From contig NZ_JAHQRJ010000001.1 in the NCBI RefSeq assembly GCF_019052805.1, forward strand, positions 1,674,001 to 1,738,000: a DNA stretch of 64,000 bases, in the 5' to 3' direction. Below, piece by piece: positions 1 to 9,031 of this stretch. The stretch's first letter is position 1, and each line of letters starts with the position of its first letter. Made by a program: the position numbers and the translations under genes. This DNA comes from Noviherbaspirillum sp. L7-7A (lineage in GTDB: Bacteria > Pseudomonadota > Gammaproteobacteria > Burkholderiales > Burkholderiaceae_D). The notes under the pieces are model-generated. The model ran no database searches. It had not been told where the DNA came from and was given only the letters and a program-made list of their open reading frames with translations.

Positions 1-140
1 TCAACCCTGCCAGCGGCCAGTACTATCCACCTGCCGGGAACGGCGACGTCATCAACCCGGCTACCGGCGAGCGATACCTCGGCATTCCGGGCGGCTATGT
101 CAACCCCAACACCGGCGAACTGATGCCGCGCATCAGGTAG
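1..140 (+). CDS. C-terminal fragment of a hypothetical protein
   Basis: The window opens inside a reading frame that ends at the TAG at 138-140; about 45 residues are visible. The peptide has Asn-Pro-rich turns (NPASGQYY, NPATGERY, NPNTGEL), a loose repeat of the type NPxTGxxY. Such spacing is typical of short secreted or surface proteins, but no family can be named from this tail. The start lies upstream of the window. Confidence 0.6.
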   Translation, partial: NPASGQYYPPAGNGDVINPATGERYLGIPGGYVNPNTGELMPRIR

Positions 141-310
141 CCGCATCCGTCCTGCCCGGCGCGCCCTTATACGATCAACCTCATGCTTTCCAGCGGATTC
201 GTTTGCGCGATATCAAGCCATGCGTGCGCCAGCACGCCGGGGTTCAGGCGTATATTGATGGCGTCGATTGAAATCGACATCCGTTTTTAGGCATCGAGCC
301 TAAATCCCCT

Positions 311-343
311 GCGACCCGCTCCAGCCTCGGCTGTCCGGGTCGC
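311..343. terminator. Stem-loop between converging genes
   Basis: An 8-bp GC-rich stem (GCGACCCG at 311-318 with CGGGTCGC at 336-343) encloses a smaller AGCC/GGCT stem. It lies 20 bases beyond the stop of the minus-strand lipoprotein gene and faces the partial plus-strand gene. There is no clean T tract, so it is only a probable terminator. Confidence 0.35.
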
Positions 344-363
344 ATCACTTTGGGCCGTCGCAA

Positions 364-912
364 TCAGGCCGGCTTGTAGAACACGTAGTCAGCCTGGTAC
401 TTCACGGTTTTCTTCATGCCCGACATGGCCTCGCCGCAGGCATCCATCGGCGCCACGCCCCCCATTGTGTTGAGCCGCTGGATGTAGCTCACGCCGCTCA
501 TTGCGCCATTGCCGGTTGCCGGGCCGGCCTGCACGAGTTGCAGCGGAATCGCGCCGGCATTCGGCGAGGGCGCCACGGCCAGCTGCTTGCCGCCGACCTT
601 GCTGCCATCCGCCGCCTCCCAGGTCGGGCCGCCGTAGTACTTGCCGACCATCTTCCGGTTCATGTCATAGAGCATCGCATCCGGCCCGGTGAAGACCCAT
701 TCCCACTGGCCGGGCATGCCCGCCTTGGCCCGGCATTCATAGGTCAGCTCGCCCATGCCGGTGGTCATCATCGCCACCTTGTGGCCGGCCGGTACGCTGA
801 CTGCCGCCGGGGCGACGGGCGCCTTCATGTCGCTCATCATGGCCGGGGTGGAACAGGCCGCAAGCGTCCATACCGCCATGCCTGCCGCTGCCGTTTTCAA
901 TGCGTGTTTCAT
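364..912 (-). CDS. Putative lipoprotein, DUF3455-like
   Basis: A 182-residue exported protein. The N-terminus has Lys/His, a hydrophobic stretch and a lipobox LAAC near residues 17-20, so it should be processed by signal peptidase II and anchored by lipid. The mature part includes VPAGHKV, YECRAKAG and WEWVFTGPDA and ends YVFYKPA. This pattern of a VPxG start, a YxC element, a W-rich middle and a YxFY end resembles the DUF3455 family of unknown function; that match is from memory. The start is the ATG at 910-912. It is monocistronic. Confidence 0.7.
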   Translation of the reverse strand: MKHALKTAAAGMAVWTLAACSTPAMMSDMKAPVAPAAVSVPAGHKVAMMTTGMGELTYECRAKAGMPGQWEWVFTGPDAMLYDMNRKMVGKYYGGPTWEAADGSKVGGKQLAVAPSPNAGAIPLQLVQAGPATGNGAMSGVSYIQRLNTMGGVAPMDACGEAMSGMKKTVKYQADYVFYKPA

Positions 913-1003
913 TCATGCCTCCGTGGGAAAAAAGGGAAATAGCGCCACTGCCCTCCTTCTACGGCGCACCTGGTCAAACGGATTCAACAAACAATCGAAT
1001 TGC

Positions 1004-2422
1004 TTATGCCAGGCGGAATGCGGCCACGGCCTGGCCCAGCAGCTGCACTTGCTGCTGCATGCTGGCCGCGGCGGCTTCGGCCTGCTTTACCATTGCGGCA
1101 TTGTCGCGGGTGCCCCGGTCCATCTCGGCGATGGCGTCATTGGCGCTGGCAATGCCGGTGGCCTGTCCATGGCTGGCAGCCACGATGCGGGCCATGATGG
1201 CGGCCACTTCCTGCACCGCCCTGACGATCTCCTCCATGGTGCGTCCAGCCTGCCCGGCCAGGGTGTCGCCGGCATCCACCGCGGCGACCGAGTCGTGGAT
1301 CAGGGCGGCGATTTCGCGGGCGGCGGCGGCCGAGCGCTGGGCCAGGCCGCGCACTTCCGAGGCCACCACGGCGAAGCCGCGGCCCTGTTCGCCGGCGCGG
1401 GCCGCTTCCACGGCGGCGTTCAGTGCCAGAATATTGGTCTGGAAGGCAATGCCGTCGATCACGGCAATGATGTCGACGATGCGACGGGAACGGGCACGGA
1501 TCGCTTCCATCGAATCGATCATCTGCTCCACCACCTGGCCGCCACGTTCGGCCACGTCGGCGGCGCCAGCGGCGAGATTGCTGGCCTGGCGGGCGTCGGC
1601 ATCGTTGTCCCGCACCGCCACTGTCAGCTGCGCCATCGCCTCGGCTGTCTGGCGCAGCCCCTCGGACTGGCTGCCGGTGCGGCGCGACAAATCGGCGTTG
1701 CCATGGGCGATCGCATGCGAGGCATGGGCGATCGCCTCGGTGCCGGCATGCACCGCCGCTACCGCCTCCCGCAGCGCGGTCATCATGCCTTCCAGCACTC
1801 GTCCGCCGTCGCTCAGGGCGGTGGATGACGGCGCCGTCAGGGTGATGCGGCCGTCGCCGGAGGCATTGACCTGGTCCAGCCGCGCAGCCAGCTCCACGGC
1901 CTGCAGGGCCTCGCGATGCAGCAGCAGCGACAGATGGGACAGCACCACCGTCTCGGCCACCACGTAGGCGGCATGCGCAAGCACCTTGCCCAGGCCGGGT
2001 TCGGTAAAGCACAGCACGCCAAAGCCCCATTGCTGCAGGTAGTTGAAGCTCAGGTGATGCACGGCGATGACTGCGGCGCCGACCACGATGACCGACCAGT
2101 CGCGGTAGCAGAGCAGAAAAGCCAGCAGGACGAAGATGCCGAAATGCAGCTCGGGCGTGCCTGCGGACTGATGGATATGCAGTGCTGCAAACACCATCAG
2201 CGCCGTCGCCACCGAATAACGGCCGGCGCGGGAACCGGGCGCCAGCAGGATCGCCACGGTGGGGCCGAGTGCGGCCGGCAGCCCGATGGCCAGCGCCCAG
2301 CCCAGGGTATCGTGCCAACCCGCCAGTGCCAGCGCCATCACGAACATGGCCCAGATCACTGGCAGCATCAGGCGGTCGGCCCGACTGTAAACCTTGCGCA
2401 TTCCCAATGCCTGTTCATGCAT
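1004..2422 (-). CDS. Methyl-accepting chemotaxis protein, multi-TM input domain
   Basis: This 472-residue chemoreceptor couples a membrane sensor to the CheA/CheW array. Residues about 18-180 contain roughly six hydrophobic helices with short loops rather than the usual two helices flanking a periplasmic ligand domain, so the signal is probably sensed in or at the membrane. The cytoplasmic half is a standard MCP signalling domain: the hairpin tip is recognisable from [19 protein letters not shown] followed by [12 protein letters not shown]. No C-terminal CheR-docking pentapeptide is seen, as the protein ends AAFRLA. It is divergent from the AraC gene at 2559, with 136 bases between them. Confidence 0.88.
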   Translation of the reverse strand: MHEQALGMRKVYSRADRLMLPVIWAMFVMALALAGWHDTLGWALAIGLPAALGPTVAILLAPGSRAGRYSVATALMVFAALHIHQSAGTPELHFGIFVLLAFLLCYRDWSVIVVGAAVIAVHHLSFNYLQQWGFGVLCFTEPGLGKVLAHAAYVVAETVVLSHLSLLLHREALQAVELAARLDQVNASGDGRITLTAPSSTALSDGGRVLEGMMTALREAVAAVHAGTEAIAHASHAIAHGNADLSRRTGSQSEGLRQTAEAMAQLTVAVRDNDADARQASNLAAGAADVAERGGQVVEQMIDSMEAIRARSRRIVDIIAVIDGIAFQTNILALNAAVEAARAGEQGRGFAVVASEVRGLAQRSAAAAREIAALIHDSVAAVDAGDTLAGQAGRTMEEIVRAVQEVAAIMARIVAASHGQATGIASANDAIAEMDRGTRDNAAMVKQAEAAAASMQQQVQLLGQAVAAFRLA

Positions 2423-2558
2423 GATAGAAAAGTCCTTCAGACAGATTAAATTTCCATGAAGAAATGTCGAAAACAGGCTGGAGGATAGCCGAGAAGCGTC
2501 GGTGCGCCATACCCGTTCATCCTGAATTCATGCTCTTTCGTCTCATCCCAAAGGCATC

Positions 2559-3401
2559 ATGGACCGACTTTCTGAATTTCTTCATAGAAATGTTTTTAAT
2601 GCAACGGTATTTTTCGATGGCCGCTTTTGCGGCGACAACCATTTTCCCGGCGCCAGCGGACTGGGACAGCTGCATGTGGTGCGCAGCGGCACCGTCGTGA
2701 TGCACCATCCGGACCGGCCTTCCATCCACATCAACGAGCCAGCCGTGCTGTTCTATCCGCGTGGTCTGCAACATCATCTGGTGGTGCCGCCGGGAAGCGA
2801 GGTCAACCTGGTGTGCGCCAACCTGGCCCTGGAAGGCGAGGAAACCCATTCGCCGGCGCTGATGCTGCCGGACTGCCTGCATGTCCGGCTGGCCGACGCG
2901 CCCCTGCTGCACTACACCCTGGAGCTGCTGGACAATGAAGCGCGCAGCCAGCTCAGCGGGCGCCGGCTGGTGCTGAACCGGCTGTGTGAGGTGCTGGTGG
3001 TGCAGTTGATGCGGCACGCCCATGCGGCCGGCCGGCTGGAGCAGGATGCGCTGGCGGGCTTGTCCGACGCCGGCCTGGCCCGGGTGCTGGAGGCGGTGCA
3101 GCGTCAACCGGCGCAGCCATGGCCGCTGGATGCGCTGGCGCGGATGGCTGGCATGTCGCGCAGCAAGTTCGCCAGCCAGTTCCACAAGCAGGTCGGCATG
3201 CCGCCAGCCGAGTACATCGCGCAACGCCGCATGAAGCTGGCGCGGCAATTGCTGCGCCAGCGCATGCCTGTGGAGCAAGTGGCGATCAGGGTCGGCTACC
3301 AGAGCCAGCCGGCCTTTTCCCGCGCCTTCAGCGCCCGGTTCGGCGTGTCGCCTTCCGCCTGGCTGCGCTCCAGACCCGAACAGCCAGGCACCGCAGCGTA
3401 G
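2559..3401 (+). CDS. AraC-family transcriptional regulator
   Basis: A 280-residue regulator with an N-terminal cupin-like effector domain (about 1-170; GTVVMHH, PAVLFYPRGLQHHL) and a C-terminal double helix-turn-helix (about 180-275). The second HTH is clear in VAIRVGYQSQPAFSRAFSARF followed by GVSPSAWLR, the usual AraC signature. Its layout matches regulators with an AraC_binding_2/cupin_6 sensor. It lies 71 bases upstream of the PHB depolymerase gene on the same strand and could regulate it, or the divergent chemoreceptor gene. Neither target is shown by the sequence. Confidence 0.9.
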   Translation: MDRLSEFLHRNVFNATVFFDGRFCGDNHFPGASGLGQLHVVRSGTVVMHHPDRPSIHINEPAVLFYPRGLQHHLVVPPGSEVNLVCANLALEGEETHSPALMLPDCLHVRLADAPLLHYTLELLDNEARSQLSGRRLVLNRLCEVLVVQLMRHAHAAGRLEQDALAGLSDAGLARVLEAVQRQPAQPWPLDALARMAGMSRSKFASQFHKQVGMPPAEYIAQRRMKLARQLLRQRMPVEQVAIRVGYQSQPAFSRAFSARFGVSPSAWLRSRPEQPGTAA

Positions 3402-3472
3402 GAAACGCGCCGTCTCTGGAACGCAATGGCGCGCAGCCGGTCAGTACTGTTCACCCTACAGAGGAGCGATGC

Positions 3473-4669
3473 ATGCCACACCAGACCGAACAGCCCGGCG
3501 CCGACGGCCAGACAGGATGGAACTGGCTGACGCATCCGCCAGGACTGCGCACACTTGCGGCGCTGCTGGAGTCGACCTGCGGCGAAACCCTGCGCCAGCC
3601 GCGCCCGCAATTCGGGCTGGCTGGCATTAGCCTGGAAACTGACGAAGGCAGCGTCACGGTGCAGGAAGAACTGGTGCTCGATGCGCCGTTCGGGCGGCTG
3701 CTGCGCTTTCGCGCCGGCGCACTGAACGCGCCGCCGCTGCTGCTGGTGGCGCCGATGTCGGGGCATGCGGCGGCCCAGTTGCGCGATACCGTCCTGGGCC
3801 TGCTGCCGCATTACCAGGTGCACGTCACCGACTGGGCCGATGCCCGCGACGTGCCCCTGTCGGCCGGCGCCTTCGGCATGGACGACTACATCGATTACCT
3901 GCTGCGCTTCATGCGCGCCATCGGGCCTGGCGCGCACCTGGTGGCGATCTGCCAGTCCTGCGTGCCGGCGCTGGCGGCGGCGGCCCTGCTGGCGGAAGAC
4001 GACGATGCCGCCCAGGCGCGCAGCCTGACGCTGATGGCGGGGCCGATCGACGCCCGCATCAACCCCAGCCCGGTTAACCGCTTTGCGACCGGGGCGCCGC
4101 TGGACTGGTTCGAGGATGAGCTGATCAGCGTCGTACCGGCGCCGCTGCCGGGTGCCGGCCGCCGGGTCTATGGCGGCGCCATGCAGCTGGTGGCATCGGT
4201 CGGCATGGAACAGCGGCGGCGCCTGACATCGGTTGCCGCCGGCCTTGCCGATCCGCTGGTCTTTTGGCGGGCGATGCTGGAATTGGGCAGCGTCATGCCT
4301 CGGCAACAGCCGGTGCTGGATCTGGCGGCCGAGTTCTATCTGGATAATCTGCACGAGGTATTCCAGCGCTGCGCGCTGGCCCGCGGCGTGCTGCGCCACC
4401 GCGGCCGTCCGGTGCGTCCGGAACGCATGCGCCACGGCACGCTGCTGACGGTGGAGGCGGTGTCAGACGAGATTTGCGGCGCCGGCCAGACCCGGGCGGC
4501 GCACGCGCTGTGCACTGGCCTGCCGGCCGCCGCGAAGCGGCATCTCGACGTTGAAGGTGCCACGCACCGGGATGTGTTTTCCGGGACGTGCTGGCGCGAG
4601 CAGGTACTGCCCGAGTTGCACCGCATGCTGGCCTCCCTGCCGCCCAAGGCACGTCGAGCATCCGCCTAG
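3473..4669 (+). CDS. phaZ: Intracellular polyhydroxybutyrate depolymerase
   Basis: A 398-residue alpha/beta-hydrolase-type enzyme that mobilises native cytoplasmic PHB granules into hydroxybutyrate units. The start ATG at 3473 follows GAGGAG; an open frame runs further upstream but lies inside the AraC gene. There is no signal peptide, as expected for the intracellular type. Instead of a lipase-box serine it has AICQSCVPALAA, with Cys160. Asp332 (in VSDEICGAGQT) and His365 (in GATHRDVF) complete the triad. The Cys-Asp and Asp-His spacings of 172 and 33 residues equal those I recall for Ralstonia PhaZ1 (C183, D355, H388). The usual PHB synthesis genes are not in the window. Confidence 0.92.
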   Translation: MPHQTEQPGADGQTGWNWLTHPPGLRTLAALLESTCGETLRQPRPQFGLAGISLETDEGSVTVQEELVLDAPFGRLLRFRAGALNAPPLLLVAPMSGHAAAQLRDTVLGLLPHYQVHVTDWADARDVPLSAGAFGMDDYIDYLLRFMRAIGPGAHLVAICQSCVPALAAAALLAEDDDAAQARSLTLMAGPIDARINPSPVNRFATGAPLDWFEDELISVVPAPLPGAGRRVYGGAMQLVASVGMEQRRRLTSVAAGLADPLVFWRAMLELGSVMPRQQPVLDLAAEFYLDNLHEVFQRCALARGVLRHRGRPVRPERMRHGTLLTVEAVSDEICGAGQTRAAHALCTGLPAAAKRHLDVEGATHRDVFSGTCWREQVLPELHRMLASLPPKARRASA

Positions 4670-4703
4670 CGCTGGCAGCGTGCGCTGGCGCTGGCCGCCA
4701 CCC

Positions 4704-4737
4704 GCACCTGCATCTGCACCTGCACATGCACATGCAT
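4704..4737. repeat. Short TGCACx-type repeat
   Basis: A run of imperfect hexamers (gcacct-gcatct-gcacct-gcacat-gcacat-gcat) lies between the PHB depolymerase stop and its terminator. It is non-coding and probably a slippage-generated microsatellite. Confidence 0.5.
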
Positions 4738-4739
4738 CG

Positions 4740-4771
4740 GTGTCGGCCCGATGGGCGCCGACACGCCTTTT
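4740..4771 (+). terminator. Rho-independent terminator of phaZ
   Basis: Stem GTGTCGGC (4740-4747) pairs with GCCGACAC (4757-4764) around a 9-base loop, followed by gccTTTTct. It lies about 70 bases after the depolymerase stop. Confidence 0.7.
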
Positions 4772-4849
4772 CTGGAAATCATCATGCAACAGGCGAAGGC
4801 ATCGCCTGGAATGATTGGCGAAAACGCAGGGCAAGGATGCGCGGAAAGC

Positions 4850-5560
4850 TCAGGGCTCGCCCGCCGCCTGGCCGGCGATCTGCAGGATGGCGCGCACCCG
4901 GCGGGTGATGGTCCAGCAGACGATCACGGTCACCGCCAGGCCGAGGGCGAACAGCAGCAGCTTGAGCGGATGCCACAGGTCGGCCATGCCGTCCATGCTC
5001 ATTGCATATCCCGCAGTGGCCAGCGAGACGTTGACCGTGGTACCCGGAACGATGCCCAGCAGCGTGGCTGGCAGGTAATGCCGGAACCGGATGCGGGTAA
5101 TACCAAAGAAATAGTTTTGCAGATTGAACGGCAGGACCGGACTGAGCCTGACCAGGCCAACGATGCGCCAGCCGCCTTCGCTCACCGCACGCTCGAAAGC
5201 GCGCCATAGCAGGCGGCGCTGGATCACGGCCTGCACCTGGCTACGCAGCAAATGCCGGGCGATCAGAAAGGAGATCGACGCGCCGGTGGTGGCTGCGGCC
5301 AGTGCCAGCGGCAGTCCCCACATGCCATAGGCAAGGCCGGCCAGCAGCGCCAGCATGGAGCCCGGCACCAGTACCACCACCGCCAGAATATAGAAGAGAA
5401 GGAATACCGCCGGCCCCCAGAATCCGAAGCTGTCTATCCATTCCTGGACGCGCCTGAGCGCAGCGACGGGGGAAGCAAACAGCAGCCAGAAGGCCAGTGC
5501 TGCGAAAAGCAGCAGGAGCAGGATCGCGCGTCCTATGGTGCGTCGTCGTCGCCCGTCCAT
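4850..5560 (-). CDS. TVP38/TMEM64 (DedA superfamily) membrane protein
   Basis: A 236-residue integral membrane protein. A basic N-terminus (MDGRRRRTIGR) leads into a first helix. The family core FLLFYILAVVVLVPGSMLAL and the following glycine-rich LAGLAYG are the SNARE-associated/VTT motif, and ISFLIARHLLR follows. Family members are thought to scramble or transport lipids or small metabolites, but the substrate cannot be predicted. Length and about six helices match the family. It is transcribed alone and converges on phaZ. Confidence 0.85.
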   Translation of the reverse strand: MDGRRRRTIGRAILLLLLFAALAFWLLFASPVAALRRVQEWIDSFGFWGPAVFLLFYILAVVVLVPGSMLALLAGLAYGMWGLPLALAAATTGASISFLIARHLLRSQVQAVIQRRLLWRAFERAVSEGGWRIVGLVRLSPVLPFNLQNYFFGITRIRFRHYLPATLLGIVPGTTVNVSLATAGYAMSMDGMADLWHPLKLLLFALGLAVTVIVCWTITRRVRAILQIAGQAAGEP

Positions 5561-5725
5561 GATGCTTCATCCTGCTACCTTCGTTCGGTGAACGACTGAT
5601 TGTCGCTCAAAAGCCGGCGCGTGGATGATCCATCATGTGAATATTTATGCGCTGCTTACCGGGTGACAAGAACCGCTGGCCATGCCGCAAGGCCGGCCGT
5701 GCCGCCGGCATGGCGCACGCTTCCT

Positions 5726-6544
5726 TCACTGCTGCGACAAGGCATTGCGCAGATGGGCCAGCGCGTCCTCATTGGTGCGTTCGAAGCGCAGCGGCGTGAC
5801 TGCGATGCCGCCGGCCCGCACCACGGCAGTTTCGGTGTCGGGGGCATTCTCCACGGCTTCACGGTGGAACTGCAGCCAGTGGTAGGTGAGGCCGCGCGGA
5901 TCGGTGCGCGGCACCACATTGATGCCCTTGACCAGCCCGACGCCCTGCCGCGTCAGCGCCAGCGGCCCGACCTCGGCCGGCGCCACGTTCGGGAAATTCA
6001 CATTCAGGCAGGCATGAATGTCCCAGCCGGCCGCATACAGCCGGCGGATCACGTCCGGCGCCACCTGGCGCGCCGTGTCCCAGCGCACAGCGGCCGGGTC
6101 GCCGAAGGTCTGGCTCAGGGCAATCGATGGAATGCCGAACAGCATGCCCGTCATGGCCGCGCCAACGGTTCCTGAAAACACGGTTTCCACGCCAAGATTG
6201 GCGCCGCGGTTCACGCCAGACAGAATGAGTTCGGGCAGGCTGTCCTGCATCAGGTGGCGCACCGCCATCACGACGCAGTCGCCGGGCGTGCCGGAAATGC
6301 CGAAGCGCCGTTCGCCGCGCCGGCTGTAGCGCAAGGGCTGATGCAGGCTGATCGAATGGGACGTGCCACTCTGGTCATGTTCCGGCGCCACCACCCAGAC
6401 TTCGGATGCCAGCGTGGCAGCCACCTGTTCAAGCACGGCCAGGCCGGGTGCGTCGATGCCGTCGTCGTTGGTAAGCAGGATGCGGTTGACGATGTGGCCG
6501 CCGGTTCGGGATGCTTCGGGAGGAAAATCGGGGATGGAAGACAA
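5726..6544 (-). CDS. surE: 5'/3'-nucleotidase SurE
   Basis: Survival protein SurE, a metal-dependent phosphatase that removes phosphate from nucleoside monophosphates and short polyphosphates. The family N-terminus RILLTNDDGIDAPG carries the Asp-Asp metal ligands; SGTSHSISLHQPLR and LSGVNRGANLG are further signature segments. The usual start is an odd point: the codons just before RILLTNDDG read ATC-GTC-AAC (6493-6485), so no ATG, GTG or TTG is present where SurE normally begins. The nearest in-frame start upstream is the TTG at 6542-6544, with GAGG before it, giving 272 residues and an 18-residue extension. The start is therefore uncertain. In many proteobacteria surE neighbours pcm or nlpD, but not here. 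Confidence 0.88.
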   Translation of the reverse strand: MSSIPDFPPEASRTGGHIVNRILLTNDDGIDAPGLAVLEQVAATLASEVWVVAPEHDQSGTSHSISLHQPLRYSRRGERRFGISGTPGDCVVMAVRHLMQDSLPELILSGVNRGANLGVETVFSGTVGAAMTGMLFGIPSIALSQTFGDPAAVRWDTARQVAPDVIRRLYAAGWDIHACLNVNFPNVAPAEVGPLALTRQGVGLVKGINVVPRTDPRGLTYHWLQFHREAVENAPDTETAVVRAGGIAVTPLRFERTNEDALAHLRNALSQQ

Positions 6545-6948
6545 GATGAGCGCCTCGCGGAAAGGGACAATGCAGGAACAGGGGCAGCGCCAGGCCGCCG
6601 GCGCGTTCACGCCAGTGTAGGGCTCTTTCGGCCTGACGAGTTTGACGATACCGGCCAAACCGTCCTGGTCAGTGCGATGCGTCCTTTTCCATAGCGGCGC
6701 GATGGTGGGTCGCCACCGTTGCAGGTCGCGTCTGCGACTGCAGGTAAAGGGCAATGCCCTGCAAAACCCCTGTTTATCCTTGTTCCAGAATCAATCGACG
6801 TCGATCCCGCCCGAGCCAGCCGGACGCGAAAGCGCCCCGGCTCCGCGGCGACCCGCTACGCCGCAGCTTGCGCATGCCGTGCACGAACCGGCAAAATCCG
6901 CTGTCTTCAAATAGTGCCCGCTACTTGCGTACGCCTATACTGCCGCCC

Positions 6949-7326
6949 ATGGATCTCTATACCCTGCTCCGGCGCCTGCCGCGCGCCTGCTATCTCGTCA
7001 TCGCGCTGACACTCTATCTGCTGCTGCTCTGGATGGGCGGACAGGAAACCACCGTGACCCACCTGCCGGGCCGCGATGGTTTCAGCAAGGTCTACCATGT
7101 GGTGTTCTACGGCGGCTGGTGCGCGCTCCTATGGCTGTCGATGCGGCGCCCCAGCCTGCTGATGGCGGTTGGCCTGACCATGCTGGCCGGGGCCGGCGAT
7201 GAATTCCACCAGTCCTTTCTGCCTTTCCGCGAAGCCAGGCTGAGCGACGTCCTGCTCGACACCGTTGCCGCCACCGTTTGCGCGCTGATCATGTCCGCCC
7301 TGGCGCGGCGCACTGCTTCCCGGTAA
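6949..7326 (+). CDS. VanZ-like family membrane protein
   Basis: A 125-residue protein with about four hydrophobic helices. The segment GDEFHQSFLPFREARLSDVLLDT is diagnostic of VanZ-like proteins (Glu/Asp-rich motif followed by SDxxxDxxG-type residues). VanZ was named for low-level teicoplanin resistance, but most chromosomal homologues have no known role. The ATG at 6949 is preferred over earlier in-frame starts because the upstream part lacks family sequence and overlaps a non-coding leader. Confidence 0.82.
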   Translation: MDLYTLLRRLPRACYLVIALTLYLLLLWMGGQETTVTHLPGRDGFSKVYHVVFYGGWCALLWLSMRRPSLLMAVGLTMLAGAGDEFHQSFLPFREARLSDVLLDTVAATVCALIMSALARRTASR

Positions 7327-7376
7327 ATGAGTGAGGGTGCCCGACAGGGCATGCAGCAACGCAAGCCCGGAGCGCT

Positions 7377-7598
7377 TCAGCGCAGCCGGGCCAGCCCCCA
7401 GCCGGCCTTCTTCCTGACCACTTCATGCATGCCGTTCTCGCGCCGCCATTCGGCGCCGCACAGCCTGCATACAAAATATTCGCCGCCGCTGGTGCGGGCC
7501 TTCGCAGACTGCATATAGCCACGCCGGCCCAGGCTCATCAGTGCGGCATGCTCGTGTCCACCTTGCTGCAGCGCGCTGCATGCAGTACACATCGTCAT
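7377..7598 (-). CDS. Small CxxC/CxxC protein, possible zinc ribbon
   Basis: A 73-residue hypothetical protein. MTMCTACSAL gives a first CxxC at residues 4-7 and YFVCRLCGAEWRREN gives a second near the middle, a spacing that could form a zinc ribbon. The C-terminal part is basic and Trp-containing (VVRKKAGWGLARLR). The ATG at 7596-7598 is preferred over one seven codons upstream. No function can be assigned; ribbons of this type often bind nucleic acid or another protein. Confidence 0.6.
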   Translation of the reverse strand: MTMCTACSALQQGGHEHAALMSLGRRGYMQSAKARTSGGEYFVCRLCGAEWRRENGMHEVVRKKAGWGLARLR

Positions 7599-7681
7599 GT
7601 CGTCATTCTCCCCATACAATCACGGTCCGATTGCCGCAGCGCGCAAGAGTTCACGCAAACAGCGTCATCCTTGCGACGGCC

Positions 7682-7933
7682 TCAGCCGGGCGAAGCACGA
7701 TGATGGCCTTGCTCCAGCATGCCGATGGCGATCCGGCGGGCTGCCTGCTCGGCTTCCTGCTGGCTGGAAAAATGGGTCTCGACCGCTACCCGCTGGGAAG
7801 GCACCACCGGCTGGCGGTGCATCGGATTGCTGGATGGGCCATAGATTTCCACCCAGGCGGTCCAGCCTTCGCTTTCGGCCAGATGCACGCCGGAATACTC
7901 GATCTCGTAGTCACCAATCTGCTCGGTGGGCAT
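7682..7933 (-). CDS. Conserved-type hypothetical protein
   Basis: An 83-residue soluble protein (MPTEQIGDYEIEYSGVHLAE...). It has alternating beta-type sequence in the first half (WTAWVEIYGP, RVAVETHF) and an amphipathic helix with Gln/Glu-Ala residues at the end, consistent with a small alpha/beta fold. No cysteines, signal peptide or recognised motif. The ATG at 7931-7933 is chosen; another in-frame ATG lies four codons upstream. I do not recognise the family. Confidence 0.55.
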   Translation of the reverse strand: MPTEQIGDYEIEYSGVHLAESEGWTAWVEIYGPSSNPMHRQPVVPSQRVAVETHFSSQQEAEQAARRIAIGMLEQGHHRASPG

Positions 7934-8137
7934 CACGGCTCCCATCGCATCCGTCAGGAAGGTTCATGTTAAGACCTTGCGCCGTTTTTGCATCCCCAGA
8001 ATGCAGGTCAGGCGACCGATATCAAGAGTGCGGCGACTAATGCCCTTTCACCCTCGACGGCGCAAGCGCGAGGCCGTTCATGGCGCTGCGACTGCGGTGC
8101 TATCATCCCGTCTCTTCATTCTGATGCCGTGACCGCG

Positions 8138-8995
8138 ATGCAAGATCCCACTGCCTATTACAACGCCCAGTTCAACGCCCGCGCCGCCGTGCCCGACCAT
8201 GCCCGCATCTTTACCCGCTGGCAAAAGGACTCGGCCCATGTGCGTCGCACCCATGCCGGCCTGCTTGACCTGGCATATGGCGAAAGCGCGGGCGAGCGGC
8301 TGGACCTGTTCCCGGCAAGCAAGCGTGGCGCGCCGCTGCTGGTGTTCATTCATGGCGGCTGGTGGCGCTCGCTGGACAAGTCCGACTTTTCCTTCGTCGC
8401 CCCCGGCTACCTGCGCGCCGGCTTCAATGTGGCGCTGACCAACTACACCCTGGCGCCGACGGCCTCGCTGGAGGAAATCACCCGTCAGCAGTTGCGCTCG
8501 CTTGCCTGGCTGTATCGCAATGCCGAGCAATACGACATCGACCCCGGCCGTATCGTGGTGGCCGGCCACTCCGCCGGCGGCCATCTGTCGGCGATGATGC
8601 TGGCGGCACAGTGGCCGCGCTTTGCCGACGACCTGCCGGCCGACCTGGTGCGCGGCGGCGTGCTGCTGTCAGGCCTGTATGACCTGACCCCGCTGCAGCA
8701 TGCCGACTATGTGAATGTTGATCTGAAACTGAAGACGGAACACATCGGGCCGCTGTCGCCGGCCTTCATGCCGCAGGCCACCGACGCGCCGTTCGTGACG
8801 GCCGTGGGCGGGCTGGAGTCGGAGGAATTCAAGCGCCAGAATGCGCTGATCGGGTCGGTCTGGAAAGACAGGCTGATGGCGGATGTGGCGCTCCCGGATC
8901 GCAATCACCTGACCATCTGCGACGCCTTTGCAGCACCCGGCGATCCGCTGTTCGATGCCACCGTGACGCTGCTGGAAAGCCTGCGCGCCGCCTGA
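8138..8995 (+). CDS. Alpha/beta hydrolase, arylformamidase-like
   Basis: A 285-residue serine hydrolase. The oxyanion-hole motif HGGWW (about residues 71-75) and nucleophile elbow GHSAGG (about 142-147) are the hallmark of the esterase/kynurenine-formamidase branch of the fold. Asp and His of the triad are probably in the C-terminal part (PDRNHLTICD). The start ATG at 8138 is preceded three codons earlier by an in-frame GTG that could also be used. No kynurenine-pathway genes are nearby, so the substrate is unknown: an aryl formamide or a short-chain ester is the best guess. Confidence 0.82.
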   Translation: MQDPTAYYNAQFNARAAVPDHARIFTRWQKDSAHVRRTHAGLLDLAYGESAGERLDLFPASKRGAPLLVFIHGGWWRSLDKSDFSFVAPGYLRAGFNVALTNYTLAPTASLEEITRQQLRSLAWLYRNAEQYDIDPGRIVVAGHSAGGHLSAMMLAAQWPRFADDLPADLVRGGVLLSGLYDLTPLQHADYVNVDLKLKTEHIGPLSPAFMPQATDAPFVTAVGGLESEEFKRQNALIGSVWKDRLMADVALPDRNHLTICDAFAAPGDPLFDATVTLLESLRAA

Positions 8996-9031
8996 TTGCA
9001 TTTTCAGGCAAGGGCGGCGGGCCCTTTGCGC

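Noticed and set aside
4704-4771. Repeat and stem considered as a CRISPR-like unit
   Set aside because: The repeat is a simple microsatellite without spacers and the stem is an ordinary terminator.
8078-8584. 168-codon minus-strand ORF over the alpha/beta hydrolase
   Set aside because: Antisense shadow with no family-like sequence; the plus-strand frame has HGGWW and GHSAGG.
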